From Abyssalbus ytuae (lineage in GTDB: Bacteria; Bacteroidota; Bacteroidia; Flavobacteriales; Flavobacteriaceae), in assembly GCF_022807975.1 (NCBI RefSeq), contig NZ_CP094358.1, positions 186,001 through 250,000 on the forward strand: a stretch of DNA of 64,000 nt, written 5' to 3'. Of this stretch, positions 17,236 through 27,358 are shown one piece after another. A model generated the notes under the pieces. That model was not told where the DNA came from, searched no databases, and worked only from the letters and a program-made list of their open reading frames with translations. Numbering within the stretch: the stretch's first letter is position 1; each line of letters starts with the position of its first letter. Made by a program: the position numbers and the translations under genes.

Positions 17236-19935
17236 TTACATAAATTTCAAATTTATAACAGTTGCTTTTTTACTTAATAGAACTTTATAAGCGCCATTCA
17301 TTTTGTCTAACTTCAGATTTAATTTTTTATTAAGCCTTAAATAGGCATATTTGCTATATTGGGTTTCCGGATTAAGTATAATTTTTATTTCTCCGGAAGA
17401 TTTATCATAAATCAGTTCTTTAAAGGTACCTGCATCCAGTGTTAACCATAATTTTTCCGGGGCAAAATAAATACGGTTCCTGGCTGCGGTAGTAAGGTTG
17501 ACTTTAATTTTTTTACCGGATTCTTTCAAATTACCTCCAAATGAAAGCCATCCGAAATTTTCGTCCAGGGTAATGTAGGTGGCTGTATTTATTGCATAAC
17601 CAAAAAAATTGGGGCCGTAATCACCGGATAAATAATCAATTCTCAAGGTTGAAGGATAGGAATGAAATGCTGCGGGACCAAACCCATCGGTGGTAATATT
17701 GGAAATTGCTCCCAACGTTCCGCCATATCCTACTTTAAGGAGATAAAAATCCGGATTATTGCGATAGGCTTTTAAAACCGGTATGGCATTAAGCCCTGAC
17801 CCGTAATGATGAATTTGCCGCTCTATACGTGATAATTTACCTCCGTAAAGGAAATCCCAATATCTACGGGCATTCCCGTTATACGCCCAATGAGGCATGA
17901 CAGGCATATAAGCTAAAATTGCATGCAGGGTAACATTAGCTTTTTCAAGGTATCCGAAGTAATCGCTCCACATAAACACTTCTTCTTGTCCGGTAGAATC
18001 CCAGGGCATCTCACTACCAAAAGGATAATTTAAAGATTTCCAGTGATCGGCTCTTCTCTTCATGGCCGTTTCAAGTGTACCGGCCATTTCAGTAAGTCCT
18101 TCATGCTGTAAATCTTTCAGAATTAATAAAAATACGGTTCCTTCCATTTGGCCGAATTGGGCATACCACGGTGCTAATACCGGCATAGCAACAGCGGTTT
18201 GATAAGCATGTGTGAGATACCATTTCCAGTTATGATTATTTACCAGACCGGTATGATACCTTGCCAGGCGGTACATTACCCAGTAAGCAGCAGCTACATG
18301 GGGATAGTTATAGGATCTTCCCGGATCGTCAGCTTGCTTTTTGTTCCAGGCTGCCCAGGTGCTATAGTTAACAGTATCACTATACGTACCTTCCGGCATC
18401 TTGTCCGGTTCATAGTAAAAAATACTCTTCTTAACTCCATATTTTTGTTCTCCTTCGGAATACTGAATGCCTCCCCACAGGGTTTCGTCAATAAATTTCT
18501 GAAGTTTTTCAACTTCTGTTTTTTCAGGCCGGATTAATTGTTTCATCATTGCGCCAAGCCAACTCCCGGCTCCGCCTTCATCACTTAAACCGGCAATCCA
18601 GGCCCGGCTGTCCTGGGTAATTTGCTTTTTAAGTTCATAATCATAAGAAATACATGAATTTGTTCTTCCAAATAAGTCATCAGCTTTATCAAACCATTGC
18701 TCGGTAAGGAGAAAACGGCCAAAATCGTCTACCACTTCACTTTCCGGTTTAATCACTTTGTAATTGATACTTTGTTTTAATCCGTCTTTATAAGTAATGA
18801 GAAGCCTGCCCCTGCCCCATTTTTCCCCCTGTACGGAATATTCTGCAAATCCGTTGTTATTTTTACCTGTCTTTAATATTTTAAGCATTCCCTTGGGTTC
18901 CACATCAATATTCTTTACTTCTTCAGGATAATTCAGAAAAAGCTTTGCATTTATATCCATAGGTAAAACATAACCGGGGATGCCCACAGCAACCGGGTGT
19001 TTTTTTTCTATAAGTTTGTCCTGAATATGTTTTACTCCAGCAGCCACAACAAACTTCAGTGCAAAATTCCGAGTTTCGCCGGCTTTGAGGCTCATTGATG
19101 TGGGTTTATTCCATTGCCGTATATTTTTCCATTCGGTGCCGGCATAGGCTTCTGACAGGGACATCCATTCATGCACTCCCTCAAAAACAATACTTCTTTT
19201 GCTTGGATCATCCAGTAAGGGACGATAGGCTTCAAATGGCATGTTTTTTTCCGGTAATACCAATAAAACCTCTCCCTTTCCGCTCAATTGTTTTACTTCG
19301 ATATAGCCTGCATCCTGACCAATATAAGGGTCAAAAAATACATTATCGGAATGGGTTTCATCCAGCGTTTTTCCTTCCAGGATATTATTAAAGACCATGG
19401 GCACACCAAGCGCTCCTATTTCTATGGGAGCTTTTGTAGGATTGCTGATCTCAAACCTCATTATTAATTCACCATTCTTTTCTTCATAAAACCGTTTAAT
19501 ATTAAGGGGGTTGTCTTCCGGCAAGGTATTACTTAAATCCGAAGCCGCCAGTATGGTACCTGAAGTTGGTAAACTCTTTACCTTTTTGCGTTCGTAAGCT
19601 GTTGAATATGATTTCCAGCTTCCGTCTTCTGCTCTTATCCTGAAATTGATATCTCCAAGGTAATAAATACTGTCCTTGTCCCGGATTTCGAGACGCTCCC
19701 CTGGAGTAAAATCGAAATCAGGATGTGAATGCGGATACAGTCCGGCTACAGTTTGCGACGCTTTTACAAGTTTAAGGGTGAATTCCGCGGTTTTCACTTC
19801 AATAAAACCATCTTTCAGCCCCAGGGTTGATTCCCTGTTTTTTATATTATCCCAATAAGCTGATCGCTCCTGTGCCGTGGCCGTGACCACAAGCAATATC
19901 AAAAAAAATAATACTTTTAATTTACATACCTTCAT
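17236..19935 (-). CDS. Secreted DUF5695-type protein, putative glycoside-active (alpha/alpha)6 enzyme
   Basis: The 899-residue protein has a signal peptide (LKVLFFLILLVVTATAQ). Residues about 25-400 look beta-rich (a galactose-mutarotase-like sandwich is plausible), and about 410-760 look helical with aromatic/acidic motifs expected of an (alpha/alpha)6 barrel: DEGGAGSWLGAMMKQL, YNYPHVAAAYWVMYRLARYH, APWYAQFGQMEGTVF, PFGSEMPWDSTGQEEVFMW. Overall this resembles DUF5695 proteins, which have no established activity. It is the last gene of the minus-strand island, after a DUF885 protein and an arabinofuranosidase, so a role on hydroxyproline-linked glycans is a reasonable inference. Confidence 0.65.
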   Translation of the reverse strand: MKVCKLKVLFFLILLVVTATAQERSAYWDNIKNRESTLGLKDGFIEVKTAEFTLKLVKASQTVAGLYPHSHPDFDFTPGERLEIRDKDSIYYLGDINFRIRAEDGSWKSYSTAYERKKVKSLPTSGTILAASDLSNTLPEDNPLNIKRFYEEKNGELIMRFEISNPTKAPIEIGALGVPMVFNNILEGKTLDETHSDNVFFDPYIGQDAGYIEVKQLSGKGEVLLVLPEKNMPFEAYRPLLDDPSKRSIVFEGVHEWMSLSEAYAGTEWKNIRQWNKPTSMSLKAGETRNFALKFVVAAGVKHIQDKLIEKKHPVAVGIPGYVLPMDINAKLFLNYPEEVKNIDVEPKGMLKILKTGKNNNGFAEYSVQGEKWGRGRLLITYKDGLKQSINYKVIKPESEVVDDFGRFLLTEQWFDKADDLFGRTNSCISYDYELKKQITQDSRAWIAGLSDEGGAGSWLGAMMKQLIRPEKTEVEKLQKFIDETLWGGIQYSEGEQKYGVKKSIFYYEPDKMPEGTYSDTVNYSTWAAWNKKQADDPGRSYNYPHVAAAYWVMYRLARYHTGLVNNHNWKWYLTHAYQTAVAMPVLAPWYAQFGQMEGTVFLLILKDLQHEGLTEMAGTLETAMKRRADHWKSLNYPFGSEMPWDSTGQEEVFMWSDYFGYLEKANVTLHAILAYMPVMPHWAYNGNARRYWDFLYGGKLSRIERQIHHYGSGLNAIPVLKAYRNNPDFYLLKVGYGGTLGAISNITTDGFGPAAFHSYPSTLRIDYLSGDYGPNFFGYAINTATYITLDENFGWLSFGGNLKESGKKIKVNLTTAARNRIYFAPEKLWLTLDAGTFKELIYDKSSGEIKIILNPETQYSKYAYLRLNKKLNLKLDKMNGAYKVLLSKKATVINLKFM

Positions 19936-19972
19936 AATTATTTTTTACTTATCTGATAGTATTTATGCCCGG

Positions 19973-21667
19973 TTAGTTAAAATCAGTAGAAAATTTCCAC
20001 CCGGCTTTATAGTTTACAGGAATCTCCTTTTCTTCCAGCAATAACCGTAGTATGGCAACCGGCATCATATGTTCTTTCATTACCCGGTCATGAAATTGTT
20101 TTTCTGTCCAACCTTTTTCTAAAAGTTCATTTCGCAAGGCATAAAACTGAAGCCCGCCTGTCATGTAAGCCAATTGATATAAAGGGGGTGTATAAGAAGT
20201 AGCGAAAGAGCGACGAACCTCGGCTTCCGCATTGGCATATTCATGCCCGACTTCCTTAACCAGCATATCAATACATTGTTGCGGTGTCCATTCTTCTAAC
20301 TGGTATTTCAGAGAAAATATAATCCTTGCACAACGATGAATTCTCCAGAACAGCATTCCCATTTTTTCTCTCGGGGTTCGTGGAAAACCTTTATTCCAAA
20401 GAAGAATTTCCCAGTAAAGTGCCCAGCCTTCCATCCAGAATGGTGTATTAAAAACACTCCGGTAGGGCTTGTTACGTACATTCATAAAGAACTGCAGGTT
20501 ATGCCCCGGATGTAATTCATGCTGTACGGTAGGAAATGAAAAGTTCGGATTATTTCCTCTCATACTCATTAATTTATCTTCATGCGACATTGCTTCTGTG
20601 GGATAAGAAATGCTTATTTGCCACCCCCCGGTAAAAAAAGGATTCACCTTTTGGCGTTCCGGAGTCATCATAATCATTCCCCATGTTTCTTTAGCAATAT
20701 CAGGAATGGTAATAAGGTCTCTTTTTTCAATAAACTCAACCGAATAGTCATATAATTTTTTAATCGCTTCCGGTTGTTTTCCTGGGGTAACATAGGTATT
20801 TTTTACATCTTCTAAGGCTGCTCTCCAGTCATCTCCATACCCCATTTCTTTTGAAGCCCTGATCATTTCCTGTTTACACCAGTTAAATTGCTTTTCAGCT
20901 ATTTCAATCAATTCCTCCGGTGTGTAAGGAATAAACTCATATTGCAAATTTTTGATCAAACTTGCCCGGCCCACCGGTTTTCCTATAATTCCGCTCCCAT
21001 CATCTTTTACACTATTTACGGAATAATTTTCATTTAAAAACTTAGCATATTCCGTAAGCTTTGTGTCGAGAGAAGTATAAGGTTCTTTCATCCACCAGGT
21101 AAATCCGGGATCATAACCATCATAAAAAACATACGCTTCTTTTAGTGCACGCTGAAGGGAAGAAATAATTTGTGAAGCTTTTTCTGCTTTAAACCAATTC
21201 TCGAATTTATTACTTTCAGATTCTTTGATTTTTTGGGAAATTGCTTTTTCTGCCCTGTTAAAACTCGTAGCCAGGGCGGAGGCATCAGGTTGTTTTCCTC
21301 GTCTTCTTTCCCGGATGAAAAGATAGAGGCCATCTGCAAAATCTGCTGCCCCTTTCACTTCTTTAAAAGCTTCATACTCCTGCTTCAGTAAATATTGCTC
21401 TTTTTCAATGAGATTTTTTAATAATACATAATCCGCCTTTCCTTCTGGGGAAAGTGTATTAAAGTTAATAGCTTTTATTTTCAATTTCCAATCATTGTAA
21501 AACCTTAAAAAACGCTCATAATATTCCTCTGATTCCTTAATGGTGTATGTAGTATTTAAAGCATGTTCGTCAGCCTTAAAGGTATTGATAAGATCAATCA
21601 TCTCGCTGGCATGAGCCATGCTACAAATAGAAATAAGTACAATAATAGTGCTTATGTGTTTTTTCAT
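19973..21667 (-). CDS. DUF885 family secreted metallopeptidase-like protein
   Basis: I take the ATG at 21667, which gives signal peptide MKKHISTIIVLISICSMAHA; an ATG 24 bases upstream adds a polar prefix. The mature protein is about 545 residues and helical, with the DUF885 hallmark TVQHELHPGHNLQFF (HExxPGH) around residue 390 and FWMEGWALYWEI after it, which together supply putative zinc ligands. Family members are thought to be peptidases. It sits between the arabinofuranosidase and DUF5695 genes with short gaps, so it is probably in the same unit and exported to help degrade the peptide part of the substrate. Confidence 0.82.
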   Translation of the reverse strand: MKKHISTIIVLISICSMAHASEMIDLINTFKADEHALNTTYTIKESEEYYERFLRFYNDWKLKIKAINFNTLSPEGKADYVLLKNLIEKEQYLLKQEYEAFKEVKGAADFADGLYLFIRERRRGKQPDASALATSFNRAEKAISQKIKESESNKFENWFKAEKASQIISSLQRALKEAYVFYDGYDPGFTWWMKEPYTSLDTKLTEYAKFLNENYSVNSVKDDGSGIIGKPVGRASLIKNLQYEFIPYTPEELIEIAEKQFNWCKQEMIRASKEMGYGDDWRAALEDVKNTYVTPGKQPEAIKKLYDYSVEFIEKRDLITIPDIAKETWGMIMMTPERQKVNPFFTGGWQISISYPTEAMSHEDKLMSMRGNNPNFSFPTVQHELHPGHNLQFFMNVRNKPYRSVFNTPFWMEGWALYWEILLWNKGFPRTPREKMGMLFWRIHRCARIIFSLKYQLEEWTPQQCIDMLVKEVGHEYANAEAEVRRSFATSYTPPLYQLAYMTGGLQFYALRNELLEKGWTEKQFHDRVMKEHMMPVAILRLLLEEKEIPVNYKAGWKFSTDFN

Positions 21668-21715
21668 AGTGTTGTTTTTTTTATTTACCATAATACTTTT
21701 AGTATGTCCTGAAGA

Positions 21716-24700
21716 TTATTTCAGCGTTACGTCCAGATAAACCGAGTGGCGCCCGTAGGTTTCATAAAAAGGTTTAAAAAGCACTCCGTCAATAGTAAAG
21801 TTTAAATTTTCAGGATTCCCTTTAATGGATTTACTTATATCGTTCACATCCAGCGTTATTTTTCGCCACTCTTTTCGTGGCTCAGGTTCCTGAGCTGCCA
21901 GCAACACAGGCCCGTAGAACAAACTGGCAATATTTTGCTGATCCATTACCGGATCCAGATAGAAATGAAAAGGCATTCTCAACTCCACTGTATCTCCGTC
22001 TTTCCATTTACGGCTTATCGTAAGGTAGCTACCTGGTATTGCTTCCACTTTTTCTTTTTTACCGTTTATTTTAACAAAAAATCCTTTTGTAGCCCAGTGG
22101 GGCACCCGTACAGTAAGATCAAATTTTCCGTTCCCTTTAATAGTTAAGCGGGTATTATCTTCTTTAGGGAAATTAGTTGTTTGTTCAACAGTTATGTTCC
22201 TTTCTGTCCACTTCAATGTAGAGGGTATGTAAAGATTCACATATAAAACCTCATTATCCTGACTCTTAAAATAAATAGTATTCTGAAGCTTCGTACTGCT
22301 TTCCAGTGCCGTCCCGTTGCAACAGGTGAATCCCGTCATATGCGGATTACCAAATTGCTTGGATGAACCGGGCCTGAGGGGCACATGATAAGTGTTTGCC
22401 GGACTGTCTTCGGCAACAGAAGCAAGAATATGATTGTACAACCCACGCTCATAATAATCCATTAATTCTGTTCTTGGATCATACAGAAACAGGTTTCTGG
22501 TTAATTTCAGCATATTATAGGTAGCACAGGTTTCATTTTGTCCGCCTGCAGAGAATCCGTTTTTATAAAGTGTAGCCGGCTCACCGGTAAAGCATTCGGC
22601 ATTGGCAGGATTACGTGCGCCTGCAACTCCACCTATACTGTACATATAATCATTCATTGTTTTAAACCAAAAATTATCAGCTACCTGATAATAGTCAGGA
22701 ACTTCTGAAGTGCGATACATTTCAAGGGCTCCCATAATCTGCGGAATATGCTGATTGGCATGCAATCCCCGAAAAGTATCCACATTTTTTGCCAGTCCCT
22801 GAGAATGCCGGGCGTCACCAAAAAATACTTTTATATTATCAAATAACTTAGCCCCTTCCATATAACGGGGTTCATTAGTAATTCTGTACAAACGTGCCAT
22901 GGCTTCGTTCATCCCTCCAAATTCACCGGCAATGTATCTGTTCCACATACTTATAAGGGTCTCGGTGGACAACCTGCTTAAACGGGCATATACCCAATCT
23001 CCCATGCCTTTGGCAATTTCAAGAGCCTTTTTATTATTACTTACTTCATAAACATCTATTAACCCGGCAAGGATTTTATGTAATGTATAATAAGGTGCCC
23101 ATATCTGGGTTTTCTGTCCTCCATAGGTGGCTCCGTTTTCCAGCATGATAAACTGATCGGGCGGATAAGCGCTGATAAATCCTTTTCCCCAATTCCAGTA
23201 ATCGGTACGGATTCCCTCTTCGCTTAAATCTGAATCATAGGTTGATTTACCAGGACCGCATGGTACTGCAGCCGGATTAGCTACATACTGCCCTCCTTCA
23301 TTTTCCGGTCGTCCCGACATCTGGGATAATTCGTATAAGATATTCACCATATAATCCATCTTCTCAGCAAAATTGTCCTGTAAGGACTTATCATAACCGG
23401 TACCGGCATAAGCCTGTGAGATGGCTGTAAGGTAATGCCCCGTCGCATGCCCCCTTAACTTGGTTTCCTGTGAGTCCCATACCCCTAGAGGTTCTGCCCC
23501 TTCAGGTTGTTGCTCTCCATACGCATTCCGAAACATATAGAGAAAAGAATCGGGATTGGTTTTAGCCAGGGCAATAATAAATTTATCACGGTTTTCAATA
23601 AATTTCGTTTTATGTCCCTTCGCATTGCTGTTCAGGAAAACCTGATCCAGATCAAAAACTTCTAATTTACGATCGGGTGCAGGAGGGGCTGTAACTGCTT
23701 TCACTATCACCGTAGCCTTTGGCTGAAAACCAGTACCGGGTACCCGGCCGTTTACTATGTAGCTTCCCGGCTTAAGAACCAGAGTATTATTGGTAGGTAC
23801 TGGCCAAAGTACACGCACATCGGGTCCTTTTATCCCGTTACTATACATGCCTGGAACGTACCGTGGTAATCTGGGTAAATGTCCTGTGACCGTCTCTACC
23901 TTAATATCGGATACACTCATCAAATATTTATTATAAAGTTGTGCTGTTGTTGGGGTAAATTGCGGAAGATTATCTTCCGGTTTTTCTCTTTTGGCAGTTT
24001 CTTCGTCATTACCTTTAAGAGAATTATAATGAATTCCTGCTATTTGTTTTTCAGTTAACGGAATTCTGTATATTCTGAAATCATATAACCTGGCATTGAG
24101 ATAAGGGTTTCCAGTCATCAACGATTTTCCTATATAAAGAAGATTCTTTTTTCCTGAATTATGGTCGAATATTTTTTCTAATTCTAGTTCTGCATTTTTG
24201 GCTTCACCTACTTTTATACCATTCATGTAAATGCTCATAGATTTTGAAGGAATGTTGAGAACCACAGCAAGATGTATCCATTGATTAACCTTAACTTCTG
24301 AATTTTCTGCAATCGTTTGACACATACTTTTACCACTTTTTATGATATTAGCCTGATAACCTTCTTTGTTTTCAGTTCCCACAGGTATTACAAAAAAATG
24401 TGTCTTATCGTTTTTACCAAAATCAAAAAACGGCTGTCCTTTTTTAACAGAATTCATATAAATCCATCCGGTTATACTAAGCGATTCTACACCGAGTAAA
24501 GCTTCACCCGGGATAGAAACGTAAGTATTATTGTTCGCTGATAATGAAAGTACTTCTCCAAAGAAGTCATCTTTGATAAACCCGGCGTCAGAACCATATA
24601 TTTTAGCATGGAGATTGTTACGGGACCAGTCTTTGACATTTCCGTCAAACACATAACGTGCAATCAATCCTGTCTCTCCTATCCCGTCGAGCATCTGATC

Positions 24701-24781
24701 TCCACTTTGAGCTAAAGTGTTAATTATACTCCCTGTCCAGATACTAAGAAGTATACAAATGAATAATTTATTTACTTTCAC
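21716..24781 (-). CDS. Beta-L-arabinofuranosidase (GH127/GH146-like) with N-terminal LamG domain
   Basis: The 1021-residue secreted protein has a signal peptide, a LamG/concanavalin-like domain (about 30-255, ending YLNARLYDFRIYRIPLTEKQ), a linker, then a DUF1680-type glycoside hydrolase (about 385-1015). The Zn/nucleophile set of GH127 is visible: E750 and C752 in NETCATYN, and C820/C821 in FTCCNGT. HATGHYLTAISQAYAGTGYD and IWAPYYTLHKILAGL are further family marks. Characterised relatives release beta-L-arabinofuranose, notably from hydroxyproline-linked arabino-oligosaccharides of extensin (GH127) or from pectin side chains (GH146). Neighbouring hydroxyproline catabolic genes favour the former, by inference. 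Confidence 0.88.
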   Translation of the reverse strand: MKVNKLFICILLSIWTGSIINTLAQSGDQMLDGIGETGLIARYVFDGNVKDWSRNNLHAKIYGSDAGFIKDDFFGEVLSLSANNNTYVSIPGEALLGVESLSITGWIYMNSVKKGQPFFDFGKNDKTHFFVIPVGTENKEGYQANIIKSGKSMCQTIAENSEVKVNQWIHLAVVLNIPSKSMSIYMNGIKVGEAKNAELELEKIFDHNSGKKNLLYIGKSLMTGNPYLNARLYDFRIYRIPLTEKQIAGIHYNSLKGNDEETAKREKPEDNLPQFTPTTAQLYNKYLMSVSDIKVETVTGHLPRLPRYVPGMYSNGIKGPDVRVLWPVPTNNTLVLKPGSYIVNGRVPGTGFQPKATVIVKAVTAPPAPDRKLEVFDLDQVFLNSNAKGHKTKFIENRDKFIIALAKTNPDSFLYMFRNAYGEQQPEGAEPLGVWDSQETKLRGHATGHYLTAISQAYAGTGYDKSLQDNFAEKMDYMVNILYELSQMSGRPENEGGQYVANPAAVPCGPGKSTYDSDLSEEGIRTDYWNWGKGFISAYPPDQFIMLENGATYGGQKTQIWAPYYTLHKILAGLIDVYEVSNNKKALEIAKGMGDWVYARLSRLSTETLISMWNRYIAGEFGGMNEAMARLYRITNEPRYMEGAKLFDNIKVFFGDARHSQGLAKNVDTFRGLHANQHIPQIMGALEMYRTSEVPDYYQVADNFWFKTMNDYMYSIGGVAGARNPANAECFTGEPATLYKNGFSAGGQNETCATYNMLKLTRNLFLYDPRTELMDYYERGLYNHILASVAEDSPANTYHVPLRPGSSKQFGNPHMTGFTCCNGTALESSTKLQNTIYFKSQDNEVLYVNLYIPSTLKWTERNITVEQTTNFPKEDNTRLTIKGNGKFDLTVRVPHWATKGFFVKINGKKEKVEAIPGSYLTISRKWKDGDTVELRMPFHFYLDPVMDQQNIASLFYGPVLLAAQEPEPRKEWRKITLDVNDISKSIKGNPENLNFTIDGVLFKPFYETYGRHSVYLDVTLK

Positions 24782-24907
24782 ACATTTAAATTTTAATAAT
24801 TGATTGATTATAAAATAATTACTAAACTAAGAATCCTGAAGCTATCGGGATAACCACTCCGTTCTATCATTAAGTATTTTCAATAGTTTTTTATAATTAC
24901 TATTTTC

Positions 24908-27160
24908 TTATTTATAAATTTCATCCCAGGAAGGCGGAGTAACATTGAGTAAATGTTTTACAAAGAAGTCTCTTCTTTTTCTCTCCCCGTATTCTCCTCC
25001 TGAAGTATGCGATTCTCCGGGAAGAACAACCAGTTCAAAATCTTTTCCTGCTTTAATGAGCGCATCAGCAAACTGCATAGTCGAAGCAGGGTCTACATTA
25101 TCATCTATCTCACCTACAATCAACATTAAATTTCCCTGTAACTGACAGGCATGTTCGATATTTGAAGAAGCAGCATATTGTGGTCCTACAGGATAGCCCA
25201 TCCATTGTTCATTCCACCAGATTTTGTCCATGCGGTTATCATGACAACCACAGGAGGCTACTGCCACATCATAAAAATCTGAATTAAAAACCAATGCCCC
25301 GGCTGCACTTTGGCCTCCTGCGGAGGTTCCCCTGATCCCGACTTTTTCTGCATTCATATACTGATACTTGCTTGCTGCAGCTTTGATCCAGAGTTTACGA
25401 TCCGGAAATCCGGCATCTTTCAGATTCTGCCAACAAATATCATGAAAAGCTTTTGACCTGTTAGATGTTCCCATCCCATCAATCTGCACTACAATAAAAC
25501 CCAATTCTGCAAGAGCATTTAATGTGCTGTAATAGGAATGAAAATTTTTGGGAACAAACGAATCATGAGGGCCGGCGTAAATATATTCAATAATCGGATA
25601 GTTCTTTGAAGGATCAAAATTAGTAGGCCTAATAATAATCCCCCAGATATCAGTTTTTCCATCCCTGCCTTTGGCAGTAAATACTTCCGGCATCTTCCAG
25701 CCGATTTTTTCTAAAGATGAAATATCTGCTTTTTCCAGTTCCATAACCGGTTTTTTCTTTCCGGTTTTCTTTAAAACTGTAACCGGGGCCATATCTACCC
25801 TGGAATATTGATCGATGTAATACTTATGATCCGGCGAAAAAGTTACTTTATGGTTTCCGTTTTCTGAAGTAAGGCGGGTAAAATTCTTTCCGTCAAAATT
25901 AATCCGGCAATACTGCTCCAAATATGGGTCCTGATCCTTGTCTAATGCACTTGCCGTAAAATAAATTTGTCGGTTTTCCTCATCAACTTCCAAAACCTGG
26001 CGTACCGGCCATTCACCGGAAGTAATCTGATTTTTCACTTGTCCGGTATTGGAATCGTATAAATATAAATGATTATAGCCATCCCTTTCGGAAGCCCATA
26101 TAATCTCATTTTTTCCTTCTATATCGTGGCGGTATTTTTTACCACTGTAATCAATAAAAGTAGGATTGGTTTCATTGATAATGGCTTTCACTTTTCCAGT
26201 TTCGGCATCAACTTTTAAAACGCGATAAACCTGATGCCCACGCTGATTATATTCAAATGTGAAAGCCGAGCTGTCTTCCAACCACTTATACCTGTAAATA
26301 CCAAATTGGGAATTAAAAAGATTGGTAGCTACAGGAATATGTTTTTTACTTTTTACATCAAACAATTGCGGGCTTTTAAAATCCAACTGATCTCCGGGTT
26401 TAAGGTAGTCCCTGGATTGTAGTTTTGGTTGTAACTGATCATCCGGGCTGGATTGAACAAAATAAATTTTATGGTCTTCCCCTGGCCTTACTTTATACGC
26501 CATTATTTTTTTACTGTCGGGTGACCAGATGATATTTGCTGCATAAAAAAAGCCTTTAGACCCGTCAAAACTTAGCTGTATTTCTTCTTCTGTCTTTCTA
26601 TCTTCTATAAAAAGATTAGAGTTTTTTATATAAGCTGTATATTTCTGATCCGGCGATTGTACAGGATTACCTTTACGCTCATTTCTTCTGCTCCCCCAAT
26701 AATCTCTTTTCACAGGAGGGGCTACAGTATCAGTAATAGCAAGATCATAATTTTGAAGATTTAAATTGAATTTAAGTGAATCATTCTGAAATAGAAGATT
26801 CAATTTATTCTCACCGAAGTCTAATTCTGAAATATTTATTTCGGGACTTTTGATTTCTCTATTCAGAATTTCGCTTAAAAGCCGGGCAAGTTTATCATGA
26901 TCAAAAAGGGGTTGTCGCATTTTACTATCAGCATTCACTAAAATGTATTGATTCCCTTTTTCAGCATTATTCTTATACCAAAACTCTTTTTCATTTACCC
27001 AATGAAAAGATCTTGGGGTATTAAAAACTTTATTCCTAAATAAAGTATCTACTGCTTCTGCCCTTTTATAATCTTTAACTGTTCCTTGGGCAGAAACAGA
27101 TTGTAAAATGGAATTAAGAAGTAAAACAAGTAGTAAGAGGGGAGTAAAGTTTTCTTTCAT
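24908..27160 (-). CDS. S9 family peptidase (dipeptidyl-peptidase IV-like)
   Basis: The 750-residue exported protein has a signal peptide (LLLLVLLLNSILQSVSAQ), an N-terminal beta-propeller (about 40-470, repeated SPDxK/YLYD motifs: SPDQKYTAYIK, SPDSKKIMAYK, SPDHKYYIDQ), and a C-terminal alpha/beta hydrolase. Catalytic residues are S613 in RGTSAGGQS, an Asp in EIDDNVDP and His in ESHTSGG. DPP-IV-like enzymes remove dipeptides after penultimate proline, and some accept hydroxyproline, which fits this locus. It follows susD on the same strand after a terminator, so it likely has its own promoter. Confidence 0.92.
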   Translation of the reverse strand: MKENFTPLLLLVLLLNSILQSVSAQGTVKDYKRAEAVDTLFRNKVFNTPRSFHWVNEKEFWYKNNAEKGNQYILVNADSKMRQPLFDHDKLARLLSEILNREIKSPEINISELDFGENKLNLLFQNDSLKFNLNLQNYDLAITDTVAPPVKRDYWGSRRNERKGNPVQSPDQKYTAYIKNSNLFIEDRKTEEEIQLSFDGSKGFFYAANIIWSPDSKKIMAYKVRPGEDHKIYFVQSSPDDQLQPKLQSRDYLKPGDQLDFKSPQLFDVKSKKHIPVATNLFNSQFGIYRYKWLEDSSAFTFEYNQRGHQVYRVLKVDAETGKVKAIINETNPTFIDYSGKKYRHDIEGKNEIIWASERDGYNHLYLYDSNTGQVKNQITSGEWPVRQVLEVDEENRQIYFTASALDKDQDPYLEQYCRINFDGKNFTRLTSENGNHKVTFSPDHKYYIDQYSRVDMAPVTVLKKTGKKKPVMELEKADISSLEKIGWKMPEVFTAKGRDGKTDIWGIIIRPTNFDPSKNYPIIEYIYAGPHDSFVPKNFHSYYSTLNALAELGFIVVQIDGMGTSNRSKAFHDICWQNLKDAGFPDRKLWIKAAASKYQYMNAEKVGIRGTSAGGQSAAGALVFNSDFYDVAVASCGCHDNRMDKIWWNEQWMGYPVGPQYAASSNIEHACQLQGNLMLIVGEIDDNVDPASTMQFADALIKAGKDFELVVLPGESHTSGGEYGERKRRDFFVKHLLNVTPPSWDEIYK

Positions 27161-27310
27161 ACTTTAAAATTAAAGTAACCCATCGGAAATTTTATACCTT
27201 ATATTAGCACAGACTAATACGATATTAACATTAATTGGAGTTTATTTATTGTTAATGTGGTTTTATAGTGTAATCTTTTTAGTTATTTAAAATTTTTTTC
27301 CTCCTCTAGT

Positions 27311-27337
27311 AAAAACGAAGTGCATAAAGCACTTCGT
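27311..27337 (-). terminator. Terminator after susD
   Basis: Stem ACGAAGTGC (27315-27323) / GCACTTCGT (27329-27337) with 5-base loop; on the minus strand the stem is followed by TTTT. It separates susC-susD from the downstream peptidase/glycosidase genes. Confidence 0.8.
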
Positions 27338-27358
27338 CTTACAAACTAAAAACTACTC

